Positions 1 through 9,346 are shown, numbered from the stretch's first letter. The stretch is DNA of 64,000 bases from Microbacterium bovistercoris (GCF_003387575.1 NZ_QUAB01000046.1:62001-126000), one strand, 5' to 3'. The notes: a model not told the origin generated them from the sequence alone. A program made the numbers and translations.

Positions 1-323
1 TCCCACAGCACGGACACGCCACGATGGTAGGCCGACGCCACGGAGGAGAACGAGGATCCCTCGTCGAAGCGCCGGATTGCGGATGCCCGGAGCAGCTCAT
101 CATCCACGGTGCCTTCCGCAGTTCCTTCCAGGACCGCCACGACCGCACGCAGATTGCGCTCGACGACCCAGCGGATGTCGGCGGCGAGCGATGCCGCGCC
201 CGTGCCGTGCTGCACCGGGTTCGTGGCGGCGATCGCGGCGATGACACGATTGGCGGTCGCACGGCTTCCCAGCAGGACATCGGCGGCCGATCGATCTCCG
301 AACATCAGCGCACTCTTTGTCAT
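1..323 (-). CDS. PucR-like transcriptional regulator, N-terminal part (cut by window edge)
   Basis: The minus-strand frame opens at ATG 323 (MTKSALMFGDRSAADV) and runs off the left edge without a stop, giving about 107 residues. The helical N-terminal region, ending in RRFDEGSSFSSVASAYHRGV, resembles the RsbRD-type N-terminal domain found in front of PucR-family HTH domains; the DNA-binding end lies outside the window. A TATGTT hexamer lies seven bases before the ATG, so the message is probably leaderless. It is divergent from the rhamnoside operon starting at 428 and is its natural candidate regulator. The family call rests only on general resemblance of the N-terminal region. Confidence 0.6.
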   Translation of the reverse strand, partial: MTKSALMFGDRSAADVLLGSRATANRVIAAIAATNPVQHGTGAASLAADIRWVVERNLRAVVAVLEGTAEGTVDDELLRASAIRRFDEGSSFSSVASAYHRGVSVLW

Positions 324-330
324 GGATCAC

Positions 331-336
331 AACATA
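331..336 (-). promoter_or_regulatory. -10 element of the PucR-like gene (leaderless start)
   Basis: TATGTT on the minus strand, seven bases before ATG 323, placing the predicted transcription start at or next to the start codon. No Shine-Dalgarno sequence is visible. Confidence 0.5.
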
Positions 337-427
337 GCGGGGAGAGATTCCGGTCTGTGTCCACTGATTCTCCATGGTCCTGTGATGGAGCATGAGAACA
401 CCCGCGTCCCCTCCCGAAAGGTCGACG

Positions 428-1780
428 ATGACCACTGCTCCCGCCGTCGAAGCCGTCCGCGTCTCCGAGAAGCTCGGATATCTCGCCGCGAACTTCGGCA
501 ACATCATCCTCTCCACGGTGATCGGCTCGTTCCTGCTGATCTACCTGACCGACCAGGTCGGCCTCGGCGCCGCCGCCGTCGGCACGCTCCTGCTCGTGGC
601 ACGGATCGTCGACGGCGCGACGGATCCGATCGCCGGGTTCGTGATCGATCATCTCCCCCGCACCCGATGGGGCCGCTTCCGCAGCTATCTCCTCATCGGC
701 GGGGGGATCGGGGCCATCGCCTTCGCCGCTCTCTTCGTCGTGCCTGGCATGGCCGGACCAGCCCTCGTGGCCGCCTGGATCACCTACCTGATCTGGGGCC
801 TGGCGTTCGACCTCATGGACATTCCCCTCAACGCCCTGCTCCCGGCGATGAGCGGATCGCCGCGGACGCGCGGACAGCTCGCTGCGATCAAGGGGGCCAC
901 CTACCTCGGCGGCACGGTCGTCGTGATCGCCGTCACCCTCCCCGTGGTCACTCTTCTCGGCGGCGGCGCGCTCGCCTGGCAGGTGTACGCAGTGATCGTC
1001 GCTCTCGTCTCGTTCGCCCTCACCGCGACCGGAGCGCTGCTCGTCCGGGAACGAGTCGTCCCGAGCACGCCCGCTCCCTACCACTTCTCCGACATGAGAG
1101 CACTGTTCCTCTCCAGCCGCGCCGTCCCCGTGCTGCTCACCTCCAAGGTCGCGACCAGCGCCGCGAACGCCGCACTGATGGCGGGCATCCCGTTCTTCTT
1201 CACCTACTACGTCGGAGAGGCAGGTCTGGTCAGTGCCGTCGCCCTGGTGATGGCTGCACCGATGCTCGCGGGGAGCCTCGTCGGTCCGAGCCTCGGACAC
1301 CGCGTCGGGTTCAAGCCCGTCTATCTCCTCAGCCTCATCGTCGCGGTCCTCGGCATCGGCTCGATCCTGCTGCTCCCTGACCGGGGCGGCGCCGTCTACC
1401 TGCTCTGCTTCGCCATCACTGGTCTCGGATTCGGCGGTGCTGTGGCGCTGAATTACGCGCTGCTGGCCGAGCTGACCGACTTCGTCGAGGTGAAGGGCGG
1501 CTTCCGCACCGAGGGCACGCTCGCGGCGATCGGTTCGTTCGCCGCGAAGGCGGGAGCGGGCATCGGCGGCGCACTCGTCGCCTATGTGCTCGCCCTCACC
1601 GGATACGTGCCGGGGACGGAGCAGACGTCAGCAGCCCGGTCCGGGATCGCCCTGGCGCAGGCCGGCGTTCCCGCCTCCCTCGTCCTGATCGGCGGCCTGG
1701 TCTTCCTCTCCTACCCGATCACCAAGCGGGTCGCGGAACAGACCCGCACGGCGCTGGCCGCGAAGGAGGAGCTCCGATGA
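428..1780 (+). CDS. GPH-family (MelB-like) sugar:cation symporter
   Basis: A 450-residue polytopic membrane protein of the glycoside-pentoside-hexuronide family within the major facilitator superfamily; about 12 hydrophobic segments are visible. The N-terminus carries the family hallmark KLGYLAANFGN followed by DGATDPIAGFVIDHLPRTRWGRFR, the GPH form of the loop between helices 2 and 3. ATG 428 is chosen over an in-frame ATG at 392 because GAAAGG sits at a proper distance upstream. Its stop overlaps the start of the rhamnosidase by four bases (ATGA), so the two are translationally coupled. It probably imports a rhamnosylated sugar or glycoside; the exact substrate cannot be read from the sequence. 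Confidence 0.88.
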   Translation: MTTAPAVEAVRVSEKLGYLAANFGNIILSTVIGSFLLIYLTDQVGLGAAAVGTLLLVARIVDGATDPIAGFVIDHLPRTRWGRFRSYLLIGGGIGAIAFAALFVVPGMAGPALVAAWITYLIWGLAFDLMDIPLNALLPAMSGSPRTRGQLAAIKGATYLGGTVVVIAVTLPVVTLLGGGALAWQVYAVIVALVSFALTATGALLVRERVVPSTPAPYHFSDMRALFLSSRAVPVLLTSKVATSAANAALMAGIPFFFTYYVGEAGLVSAVALVMAAPMLAGSLVGPSLGHRVGFKPVYLLSLIVAVLGIGSILLLPDRGGAVYLLCFAITGLGFGGAVALNYALLAELTDFVEVKGGFRTEGTLAAIGSFAAKAGAGIGGALVAYVLALTGYVPGTEQTSAARSGIALAQAGVPASLVLIGGLVFLSYPITKRVAEQTRTALAAKEELR

Positions 1781-4194
1781 CCGCGCATTGGACATCGCCC
1801 TCCCCGGCCCGCGAATGGACGGCGCAGTGGATCTGGTCCGAGCGCACCGGACTCGTACCGCCCGGCCCGGCGAATCCGGTCGGTGCTCACGACCCCTCCG
1901 TGTATGACGTCCGGGTGCTCTTCCGGCGCGCCTTCCACCTGGACGCCGTTCCGACGCGTGCACTGCTCGCGGCGACCGCGGACGGGCGATACATCGCCCA
2001 CGTCAACGGCGAGCGCGTCGGACAGGGACCGGGCAGACACGATGCGAACAGCCTGACGTATGACGAGTGGGATGTCACCGCGCTCCTGCATGTCGGCCGC
2101 AACGTGATCGCCGTGATGGGACGCCACTACGGGAACCCTGTTCCGTGGTGGATGCCCTCACGCCCCTCGCACACCATGGGCGGGGGCGCGCTCGCCGTCG
2201 AGCTCGAGGCGGACGGTCGTGTCGTCGTCGCCACCGACGATCAGTGGCAGGTACAAGAGGGCGTGGCGTGGACGCCGGCCGAACCACAGGGTCTGCTCGC
2301 GTCTCAGCCCGCAGAGCTCTTCGATGCGCGCCGGCATGATCCGGACTGGACGCGCCTCGACGTGGACGACACCGGTTGGTGGCCTGCGACCCCGTTGCGG
2401 GAACAGGCCGTCATCGGGCCACGGGGGCGTGTCACGCCAGGCGGGGAGCCGTACGGCGCGGTGCTTCCGTCGGTACTCCCGCGACTCGGCGGAGATCGTG
2501 TGGAGATCCGCACCGCGCCGCTCGCACGGAGCCTGACGTCCGCCGCCGTGACCTGCACGAGCGAACTGATCGCCGCGCTGAGCGCCGATGCCTCCGCCGG
2601 TGCGCTCACCGTACTGGATACCGGGCGCGTGGTCAGCGGACGCCTGCAGTTGCGCCTTCGCGGGCGTAGCGGCGACGTCGTCCGCGCCGCCCTGGTGGAA
2701 GCTGTCGGCCCCGCCGCGTTCGAGAGCGCCGCGCCGTTCCAGATCATCCTCGACGACGGTGAGACCGTGTTCGAGCCGTTCGATCAGGTCGGCGGACGCC
2801 TGCTCGTGCTCTCGGCCGCGGCGGAGGGAACGCTGCCCGAACTCGTCGCGGCGGAGGTGCGGGAATGCCATCGCCCGCGCCACGGCGCGTCGTTCCGCTG
2901 TTCCGACAGCGACCTGCAGCGCGTCGTGGACGTCTCCCTGCGGACCGTCGACCTGAGCGCAGCGGATGCCTACCTCGACTGTCCCACCCGCGAACGACGG
3001 GCGTGGACCGGCGACGCCATCGTGCATCAGAGCGTGGACCTGGTGGCCAATGCGGACTGGTCCCTCGCGATGGCCAATCCCCGGCTGCTCGCACGCCCCC
3101 GTCCGGACGGGCTGCTCCCGATGGCCGCCGCGGGCGACTTCGCCTCCCCTGCCATACCGACGATCCCGGACTGGTCTCTGCACTGGGTAGGGAGCGTGCA
3201 CAACATCTACCGCTACGCGGGAGATCGTGCAGCGGTGCGGGAACTGCTGCCGGTCGTCGAAACGGTGCTCCGATGGTTCCTGCCCTATCTCCGGCAGGGC
3301 CGCCTGTGCGACGTCCCCGGATGGGTGCTCATCGACTGGTCCCCGGTCCAGGTCGAGGGTTCGAGCGCTGCACTCACGGCGCTCTGGGCGCGCGCGCTGC
3401 GACAGTTCGCAGCGATGTCGGACTGGCTCGGCGACGACTCGCGCAGCGCCTGGGCGGAACGGCTCCATGAACAGACCGTGGCCGGATTCGAGGCGTTCTG
3501 GGACGAGGGCAGGCACGCCTACCGCGACAACATCCTCCCAGACGGAACCCGCGGCTCTGGAGTCAGCGAGCACGTGGCCGCCGCCGCGCTGCTCGCAGCG
3601 CTCGTGCCCGCACACCGGGTCGGCGCCATCAGAGCTCTCCTGCGCGACCGCGGAAGCATGGTCACGGACAGCCCGCTCGCCGATCACGGCTCAGACCAGG
3701 CGGGACCGAGCGCGGGTCGTCCGGTCTGGCGCCGCGATCGCCCCGACTGGGACACCGAGCGGTTCGTCATCGGCGCGCAGCCCTTCTTCCGCAGCGTGGT
3801 CCACGACGCTGTGGCGCTCCTGGGCGACGACCTGATCCCCCTCTACCGCGACTGGGACAGGCTGCTGGACACAGGCCCCACTGCACTCCGCGAGTGCTGG
3901 GAGGGTGGCTCGTTCTGCCATGGATGGTCGGCGACCGTGGCGAGGGACGTCATCGTCCACACGATGGGCATCGCCCCCGCCGAGCCCGGCTACGAGAAGG
4001 CATCTGTGCGTCCCCGGCTGGAGTCGCTCGCATGGGCGGAAGCCGTCGTGCCGACGCCCCACGGAGACATCGAGCTCCATGTCGACGCCGTCTCCCTGCG
4101 CCTGCGCACGCCGGTGCCCACCGTCGTGGAGTGGGGCGGCACCGTCGCGGAGGTCGCTGCAGGAGAGCACACGATCCGGAACCGCCTAGCATGA
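1777..4194 (+). CDS. Alpha-L-rhamnosidase (GH78-like)
   Basis: An 805-residue glycoside hydrolase with GH78-type architecture: an N-terminal beta-sandwich with the jelly-roll pattern ADGRYIAHVNGERVGQGP, a central beta-domain, an (alpha/alpha)6 catalytic barrel and a C-terminal beta-domain ending in a RPRLESLAWAEAVVPTPHG-type segment. The barrel contains DCPTRERRAWTGDA near residue 401, matching the family motif DCPxRxxRxxWTGDA that holds acidic active-site residues. No signal peptide is seen, so it probably acts on imported rhamnosides in the cytoplasm. Start and stop both overlap neighbours by four bases, making it the middle gene of a symporter-rhamnosidase-esterase operon. A related unsaturated-glycoside activity cannot be excluded. 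Confidence 0.88.
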   Translation: MTAHWTSPSPAREWTAQWIWSERTGLVPPGPANPVGAHDPSVYDVRVLFRRAFHLDAVPTRALLAATADGRYIAHVNGERVGQGPGRHDANSLTYDEWDVTALLHVGRNVIAVMGRHYGNPVPWWMPSRPSHTMGGGALAVELEADGRVVVATDDQWQVQEGVAWTPAEPQGLLASQPAELFDARRHDPDWTRLDVDDTGWWPATPLREQAVIGPRGRVTPGGEPYGAVLPSVLPRLGGDRVEIRTAPLARSLTSAAVTCTSELIAALSADASAGALTVLDTGRVVSGRLQLRLRGRSGDVVRAALVEAVGPAAFESAAPFQIILDDGETVFEPFDQVGGRLLVLSAAAEGTLPELVAAEVRECHRPRHGASFRCSDSDLQRVVDVSLRTVDLSAADAYLDCPTRERRAWTGDAIVHQSVDLVANADWSLAMANPRLLARPRPDGLLPMAAAGDFASPAIPTIPDWSLHWVGSVHNIYRYAGDRAAVRELLPVVETVLRWFLPYLRQGRLCDVPGWVLIDWSPVQVEGSSAALTALWARALRQFAAMSDWLGDDSRSAWAERLHEQTVAGFEAFWDEGRHAYRDNILPDGTRGSGVSEHVAAAALLAALVPAHRVGAIRALLRDRGSMVTDSPLADHGSDQAGPSAGRPVWRRDRPDWDTERFVIGAQPFFRSVVHDAVALLGDDLIPLYRDWDRLLDTGPTALRECWEGGSFCHGWSATVARDVIVHTMGIAPAEPGYEKASVRPRLESLAWAEAVVPTPHGDIELHVDAVSLRLRTPVPTVVEWGGTVAEVAAGEHTIRNRLA

Positions 4195-5615
4195 CCCGTA
4201 TGGACGACAGACGGCGGGTGACGATCAGCTCCGGCACGATCGAGGGCGTCGCAACGGACGGGATCAGCCGCTTCCTCGGCATCCCCTACGCCGCGCCGCC
4301 GTTCGGATCGAACCGATTCCGGGAACCGCAGCCCGTCCTCCCCTGGGATGGCATCCGTGCGGCCACGTCGTTCGGCCCCACCGCACCACAGCTCCCGTAC
4401 GGCGGCGCGATCGGCGAGCTCCTCGGACACGTGATCGTCGAGGGCGAGGACATCCTCACCGCGAATGTCTGGGCGCCCGAGGACGCGTCCGGCGCGCCGG
4501 TCGTGCTCTGGATCCACGGCGGCGCACTGGAGCGCGGCGCCGCAGCGCTGCCCGGCTACGACGGCACCGCGTTCGCACGCGACGGGATCGTGTTCGTGTC
4601 GGTGAACTACCGCCTCGGCGCGGAGGGGTTCTCCGTACTCGAGGGAGCGCCGCGCAACCTCGGCCTGCAGGATGCGGCGGCCGCACTGCGGTGGACGCAC
4701 GACGAGGTCGAGGCGTTCGGCGGTGATCCGCAGCGCATCACGATCATGGGCGAATCCGCGGGTGGTGCGCTCGTCGCCGCACTGCTGAGCAGGGACGACA
4801 CGCGCGCCCTGATCTCCCGCGCGATCGTCCAGTCCGGCCCGCTCGACGCGCAGACCCCGGAGAAGGGCGGCCGCGTGTCCGCGCAGATGGCGAAGCTGCT
4901 CGGTGCGGCGGCGGATCGCGAATCCTTCGCCGCCCTCGAACCGGGCGCGCTGCTCGACGCGCGATCACGCCAGTCGGCGGGTTCGTCACCGCTCGGCGGT
5001 GCACCCGGATACCAGCTCGTCATCGACCCCGAGACGCTTCCCCGCTCCCCGCGCGAGGTGCTCAGCGGCGTCACCACGCCCCTCATCATCGGCACGAACA
5101 CGGACGAGTACCGGCTCTGGTTCACCCCGCAGGCTCTGGATCGCATCAGCGCAATGAAGCTGCTCGCCGCGCGCCTCGCGCTGCGGATCCCGGGTCGCGC
5201 AGTGCGCGCGTTCCGCGCGGACGAACCGGATGCCTCCACCGGTGAGCTCTTCGGACGGATCGCGACCGACCTGCTGCTGCGCGGGCCGGCTTCCCGGGTC
5301 GCCGCCGCACGCACTGCGGCGACATACGTCTACGAGTTCGGCTGGCACAGCCCGGTGCGCGACCTGCGCGCGGCGCACGCGGTGGAACTGCCGTTCATGT
5401 TCAGTACAGCCGGCGATCGGTCCTGGTCGTCCCTGATCGGCGAGAACCCGCCCGCCTCGCTGGCGGCCGAGATGCACGAGGCCTGGGCCGCCTTCATCCG
5501 CGACGGTGACCCCGGCTGGCCGGAGTACGCCTCCGAGCGTCTGACTCGTCTGTTCGACACGGTTTCGCGGACGGTTCCGCAACGGCGCACCGGCGGGATG
5601 GATCTGCTGCCCTGA
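4191..5615 (+). CDS. Type-B carboxylesterase
   Basis: A 474-residue alpha/beta-hydrolase of the carboxylesterase B family. Visible signatures are the oxyanion loop WIHGGAL (residues 107-113), the nucleophile elbow GESAGG with Ser189, the acid Glu306 in NTDEY and the histidine His396 in RAAHAVELPF, so the triad is complete. It starts at ATG 4191, overlapping the rhamnosidase stop by four bases; no secretion signal is present. In this operon it could remove acyl or aryl ester groups from rhamnosides before or after deglycosylation. That role is inferred from context; the fold and catalytic class are certain. It faces hemW tail to tail with a ten-base gap. Confidence 0.88.
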   Translation: MTRMDDRRRVTISSGTIEGVATDGISRFLGIPYAAPPFGSNRFREPQPVLPWDGIRAATSFGPTAPQLPYGGAIGELLGHVIVEGEDILTANVWAPEDASGAPVVLWIHGGALERGAAALPGYDGTAFARDGIVFVSVNYRLGAEGFSVLEGAPRNLGLQDAAAALRWTHDEVEAFGGDPQRITIMGESAGGALVAALLSRDDTRALISRAIVQSGPLDAQTPEKGGRVSAQMAKLLGAAADRESFAALEPGALLDARSRQSAGSSPLGGAPGYQLVIDPETLPRSPREVLSGVTTPLIIGTNTDEYRLWFTPQALDRISAMKLLAARLALRIPGRAVRAFRADEPDASTGELFGRIATDLLLRGPASRVAAARTAATYVYEFGWHSPVRDLRAAHAVELPFMFSTAGDRSWSSLIGENPPASLAAEMHEAWAAFIRDGDPGWPEYASERLTRLFDTVSRTVPQRRTGGMDLLP

Positions 5616-5625
5616 CTCGGCGTGC

Positions 5626-6846
5626 TCAGTCGGTGAGCGCGCGCACCACGGCGTCCGCGAGCAGTCGGCCCTGCAGCGTCAGCCGCAGTCGCTTCTCTCT
5701 CAGCGCGGATGCTCCGTCGACGAGCCCGTCGGCGATGAGGCCGGCAACGACGTCCCGGTTGTCGATCGGCAACTCGTCCAGCGGGATGCCCTCGGACAGG
5801 CGGCTGCGCAGCAGCACGCGTTCCAGCATCCGGGCATCGTCGTCGGGGCGTTCCCGACCGGCTGCCGGCGACTCCCCCGCCGCGAGGCGCTGCGCGTACG
5901 CGGCGGGGTGCTTGACGTTCCACCATCGCAGCCCCGCCACATGGCTGTGCGCGCCGGGCCCGAAGCCCCACCAGTCCGAGCCGAGCCAGTAGGCGAGGTT
6001 GTGCCTGGATCGCTGCTCGGCGCGGCGCGCCCAGTTGCTCACCTCGTACCAGCCGAACCCGGCCGCACCGAGGCGGGCGTCGGCCAGCTCGTACATGTCG
6101 GCCTGCAGGTCGTCGTCGGGCGCGGGCACCTCGCCCCGTCGGATCTGCCTGGCGAGCTTGGTCCCGTCCTCGATGATCAGCGCATACGCGGAGATGTGGT
6201 CGGGCTCGAGTGCGAGTGCGGCGTCGAGAGACGCCTCCCAGTCGCCGAGCGACTCGCCTGGTGCGCCGTAGATGAGGTCGACACTCACGGCGAGCCCGGC
6301 CGCTCGCGCGGCCTCGACCGCCGTCCGCACATTCTCCGGCCGGTGTGTGCGGTCCAGCGCGGCGAGCACGTGCGGGACGGCGGACTGCATACCTACGGAA
6401 AGGCGCGTCACCCCGGCATCCGCCAGCCGCTTCGCGACCTCGGACGTGACCGTGTCAGGATTCGCCTCGACGGTGACCTCCGCACCGTCCTCGATGCCGA
6501 AGGCGGCGATCGTGGTGTCCAGCATCCTGGCCAGGTCTCCGGCCGGAAGCAGCGTCGGCGTGCCGCCGCCGAAGAACACACTGTGCAGCGGGCGGATGCC
6601 GCCGGCGTCAGCGAGCACCTCGCGCGCCAGCGCCACCTCGGCGTTCAGGGTGTCGGCGTACTCGTCCTGCCTGGCGCCGCGCAGTTCGGTTGCCGTGTAC
6701 GTGTTGAAGTCGCAGTAGCCGCAGCGCACACGGCAGAACGGCACGTGCAGGTAGGCCGAGAACGGAGTGGCCGAGTCGACACGGATGTCGTCGGGCAGGT
6801 GCCCGTCAGCGGGGGCGGGATCTCCCAGCGGAAGAGGCCCCGCCAT
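5626..6846 (-). CDS. hemW: Radical SAM heme chaperone HemW
   Basis: A 406-residue radical SAM protein related to coproporphyrinogen III dehydrogenase. The [4Fe-4S]-binding motif CRVRCGYC (Cys38, Cys42, Cys45) follows the typical SAYLHVPFC lead-in, then FFGGGTPTLL and EANPDT, and the C-terminal HemN domain has FGWYEVSNWA and HNLAYW. HemW binds heme and delivers it to target proteins; the cysteine after the CxxxCxxC motif that HemN uses is replaced by Phe46 (CDFN sequence), as in HemW. The start codon overlaps the DUF1990 stop by one base (TGATG), so it is translated by coupling from that gene. The gene often sits near lepA in actinobacteria, as here. Confidence 0.92.
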   Translation of the reverse strand: MAGPLPLGDPAPADGHLPDDIRVDSATPFSAYLHVPFCRVRCGYCDFNTYTATELRGARQDEYADTLNAEVALAREVLADAGGIRPLHSVFFGGGTPTLLPAGDLARMLDTTIAAFGIEDGAEVTVEANPDTVTSEVAKRLADAGVTRLSVGMQSAVPHVLAALDRTHRPENVRTAVEAARAAGLAVSVDLIYGAPGESLGDWEASLDAALALEPDHISAYALIIEDGTKLARQIRRGEVPAPDDDLQADMYELADARLGAAGFGWYEVSNWARRAEQRSRHNLAYWLGSDWWGFGPGAHSHVAGLRWWNVKHPAAYAQRLAAGESPAAGRERPDDDARMLERVLLRSRLSEGIPLDELPIDNRDVVAGLIADGLVDGASALREKRLRLTLQGRLLADAVVRALTD

Positions 6847-7502
6847 CAGATCGGGGTCGCGTACAGGGGCGAGATCGCGCGCAGGTAACGGGCGAACAGC
6901 TCGCGACGGCGGCGCTTGACCAGTGCCGGGAGCACCCGGTACATCGGGCGGTTGGGGCTGTCGAACGCGCGCACCGTGAACCAGACCTCGTCGTTGTCCT
7001 CGCGCCAGTCCACGTCGAAGGCCTCTTCCCCGCTGACCACGGAGCTGCCGCCCATGGTGCCGAGCACGAAGCCGATGCGGCGCGGTTCCTCGGTGACCGA
7101 GATCACGCGCAGCTCGCCATCGGCCTTGAGTCCCTTCACCCGGCCGCGCACCTTCAGAGTCATGCCGGGGCCGGCATACGGCGTGCCCTCGGCGTCGTAG
7201 CGCTGCTCCTGCTCGCGACGGCTGGGGGCGATCGCGTTGCCCTCGTGATCGAAGCTCACACCGGCGTAGGTGGGGCCTGCGGCGGGGCGTACATCCTCGA
7301 GCGCGAGCCCGGCCGCGCGCTGCGCGGTCCAGGACAGCAAGGCCTCCCCGGCGGTGCGGAAGCGATCCTCACCGCTGCCGATCCGCCACGACTCCTCGGC
7401 CGGCAGACTGCGCTCCGGCGGATACTGCATGAGGTCGGGCGCGTGCGACGCCCCGACCGCGGCGTAATCCACCGTGCCTTCTCGGAATGTCCCGCGACGC
7501 AT
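6846..7502 (-). CDS. DUF1990 domain protein
   Basis: A 218-residue soluble protein starting MRRGTFREGTVDYAAVGASHAPDL. The N-terminal DYAAVGAS pattern and the closing segment FDSPNRPMYRVLPALVKRRRRELFARYL match the DUF1990 family (SRPBCC-like fold) common in actinobacteria, whose biochemical role is not settled. An in-frame start 30 codons upstream is possible, but the extension lies across the promoter: TAGGCT sits seven bases before ATG 7502, the leaderless arrangement seen repeatedly in this window. It is the first gene of a two-gene operon with hemW (one-base overlap). Confidence 0.8.
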   Translation of the reverse strand: MRRGTFREGTVDYAAVGASHAPDLMQYPPERSLPAEESWRIGSGEDRFRTAGEALLSWTAQRAAGLALEDVRPAAGPTYAGVSFDHEGNAIAPSRREQEQRYDAEGTPYAGPGMTLKVRGRVKGLKADGELRVISVTEEPRRIGFVLGTMGGSSVVSGEEAFDVDWREDNDEVWFTVRAFDSPNRPMYRVLPALVKRRRRELFARYLRAISPLYATPI

Positions 7503-7509
7503 GGGATCC

Positions 7510-7515
7510 AGCCTA
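7510..7515 (-). promoter_or_regulatory. -10 element of the DUF1990-hemW operon (leaderless start)
   Basis: TAGGCT on the minus strand, seven bases before ATG 7502; no ribosome binding site precedes the start. Confidence 0.55.
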
Positions 7516-7554
7516 CGTGACGCGTGGCTGTGCGACTGCTCCATGCGCACGCGA

Positions 7555-7589
7555 AAGCGGGGCCGGTGGATGAACCACCGGCCCCGCTT
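7555..7589 (-). terminator. Terminator of the peptide-binding protein gene
   Basis: A perfect 15-bp inverted repeat (AAGCGGGGCCGGTGG and its complement) around a 5-base loop, 18 bases past the stop of the binding-protein gene, followed on the minus strand by a short T run. It lies inside the non-coding gap before the DUF1990 gene. Confidence 0.85.
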
Positions 7590-7607
7590 CACAGGGAGGA
7601 GAAGTGC

Positions 7608-9323
7608 TTACTTCTCCCAGCCCACGTTCTCGACGGGCTGCACGCCGAACAGGTCGAGACCGCTGTAGGCCTCGGGCGTGAGGTTCGCCAGACCCTTCTT
7701 CGCGGTGATGACCGTCGGGCCGTTGTACAGCGGGATGAGGCCCCACTCCTGGAAGATCTCAGCCTCGAGCTCCATCGCAGCAGCGGTCTGCTTCTCCGGG
7801 TCGGTGATCGACTCGATGTCCTCGTGGATCTTCTTGTCGGTCTCCTCGTTCTGGACACCCGAGAGGTTCAGACCCTGGTCCATGCAGTACAGCTGGCAGA
7901 ACCACGCGGCACCGTACGGGTCGGAGGAGGTGAAGCCCAGCGACGAGACATCCCAGTTCTTCGACGTGTAGTCGTCGGAGAACTTGTTGGACGGGCGGAC
8001 ATCGATCTTCAGGTCGAAGCCGATCTCCTTCTGCTGAGCCTGCATGGCCTGCGCACGAGCGGCCTGCGTCGGGTCGTCGGACCACACCGGGAAGACACCC
8101 TCTAGGCGGACGCCGTCCTTGGTGCGGATGCCGTCGTCACCCTTCACCCAGCCGGCCTCGTCGAGGATCTTGTTCGCACCCTCGGGGTCGTGCTCCCAGC
8201 CGGCCTTCTCGAGCGAGTTCGAGTATCCGGGCTGGAACGAGAACAGCGTGAAGGAGCCGGCCGGCTCCTCCTCGTAGTCCAGGCCCTGCCAGATGATCTG
8301 CTTGATCTGGTCGATGTCGACGGCCTTGAAGAACGCCTCGCGGACCTTGACGTCCTCGAACTGCGGCTTGGTCGCGTCAACCTGCAGCAGCGCGTTGTAG
8401 GTGCGCTGTGCGCGGTAGGTGACGACGTCCTCCATGTCGGCCACCTGCGCGAGGCGGTCCTTGGTGCCGGTGCCGACCATGTCGACCTGGCCGTTCTTGA
8501 AGGCGTTGATCGACGCCTGCGCGTCCATCGCCGTGAAGGTGACCTTGTCGAGCAGCGGCTTGTCGCCCCACCACTCCTTGTTCGGCTTGAAGGAGATGAA
8601 GCCGCTCTTGGCGTCGAACTCGTCGACGGTGTACGGACCGGCGCCCCACTCGGGGTGCGGCTCGTTCAGCATCGCGTTGTTGAACTTCTCCGGGTCGGCC
8701 AGTGCGGGGTGGATCACACCGCCGCCGAACGGCATCTTCGGCCAGGCGAACTCGCCCTTGAAGGTGACGATCGCGGTCTTGTCGGTGTCACCCTTCTCGA
8801 CCGACTCGATCTCCTTGTAGCCGTCGGTGGCGTTCGGGTTGAAGCCCTCGTCCTTCGAACGGTTGGCCTTCCAGGTCGCGTCGATGGCGGTCCAGTCCAT
8901 CTCGGTGCCGTCGTTCCAGTGCGCGTCCTTGGTGAAGGTGAAGGTCAGGACGGTCTTGCCGTCCTTCGTCTCGGTCTTCCACTCGTCCAGGTAGGCGTCG
9001 TTCTTGTACCCGGTGCCGTCCGGCTTCATGAGGATGAGCTGCGGCATGTACCACGCCGCGATCGTGGTGGAGTCAGCGCTCGTGTCAGCGTTGAACGCGT
9101 TCATCTGCTCAGGGATCTCACCGATCGGGAAGTTGACGGTGCCACCTTCCTTCAGGTTCTCGCGGGGCTGCGGGTTGTAGTCCGCGGCCTTGGTCGCGGC
9201 TGCATCGCCGTCGCCCTTGTCGCCGCTGTCGCCACCGCCGTTGTTTCCGGCGGCGCACCCGCTGAGCGCGAGTGCGAAAGCGCCGGTGAGTGCCAGCGCT
9301 CCCATCAGCTTGTACTGCTTCAT
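7608..9323 (-). CDS. Peptide ABC transporter substrate-binding lipoprotein (family 5)
   Basis: A 571-residue solute-binding protein of the Dpp/Opp family (SBP_bac_5). It begins with a lipoprotein signal peptide, MKQYKLMGALALTGAFALAL, then lipobox LSGC with Cys23 as the predicted lipidated residue, and a Gly/Asp-rich linker. Family features include the early NFPIGEIPEQMNAF segment, DAHWNDGTEMDW and the late EAEIFQEWGLIPLYNGP. Translation starts at ATG 9323 behind AAGGAG. It is the last gene of the importer locus, separated by 160 bases from the ATPase gene, which allows separate, higher expression. Oligopeptides or dipeptides are likely ligands, though this family also includes sugar and nickel binders. 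Confidence 0.9.
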   Translation of the reverse strand: MKQYKLMGALALTGAFALALSGCAAGNNGGGDSGDKGDGDAAATKAADYNPQPRENLKEGGTVNFPIGEIPEQMNAFNADTSADSTTIAAWYMPQLILMKPDGTGYKNDAYLDEWKTETKDGKTVLTFTFTKDAHWNDGTEMDWTAIDATWKANRSKDEGFNPNATDGYKEIESVEKGDTDKTAIVTFKGEFAWPKMPFGGGVIHPALADPEKFNNAMLNEPHPEWGAGPYTVDEFDAKSGFISFKPNKEWWGDKPLLDKVTFTAMDAQASINAFKNGQVDMVGTGTKDRLAQVADMEDVVTYRAQRTYNALLQVDATKPQFEDVKVREAFFKAVDIDQIKQIIWQGLDYEEEPAGSFTLFSFQPGYSNSLEKAGWEHDPEGANKILDEAGWVKGDDGIRTKDGVRLEGVFPVWSDDPTQAARAQAMQAQQKEIGFDLKIDVRPSNKFSDDYTSKNWDVSSLGFTSSDPYGAAWFCQLYCMDQGLNLSGVQNEETDKKIHEDIESITDPEKQTAAAMELEAEIFQEWGLIPLYNGPTVITAKKGLANLTPEAYSGLDLFGVQPVENVGWEK

Positions 9324-9327
9324 GGTG

Positions 9328-9346
9328 CTCCTTTCGCCTTTCGGCG
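9328..9346 (-). promoter_or_regulatory. Shine-Dalgarno with adjoining GNRA hairpin
   Basis: On the minus strand the bases CGCC-GAAA-GGCG (9335-9346) form a 4-bp stem closed by a GAAA tetraloop, ending directly against the Shine-Dalgarno AAGGAG (9328-9333) of the binding-protein gene. Such a hairpin could stabilise the 5' end or tune ribosome loading; this function is inferred. Confidence 0.45.
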
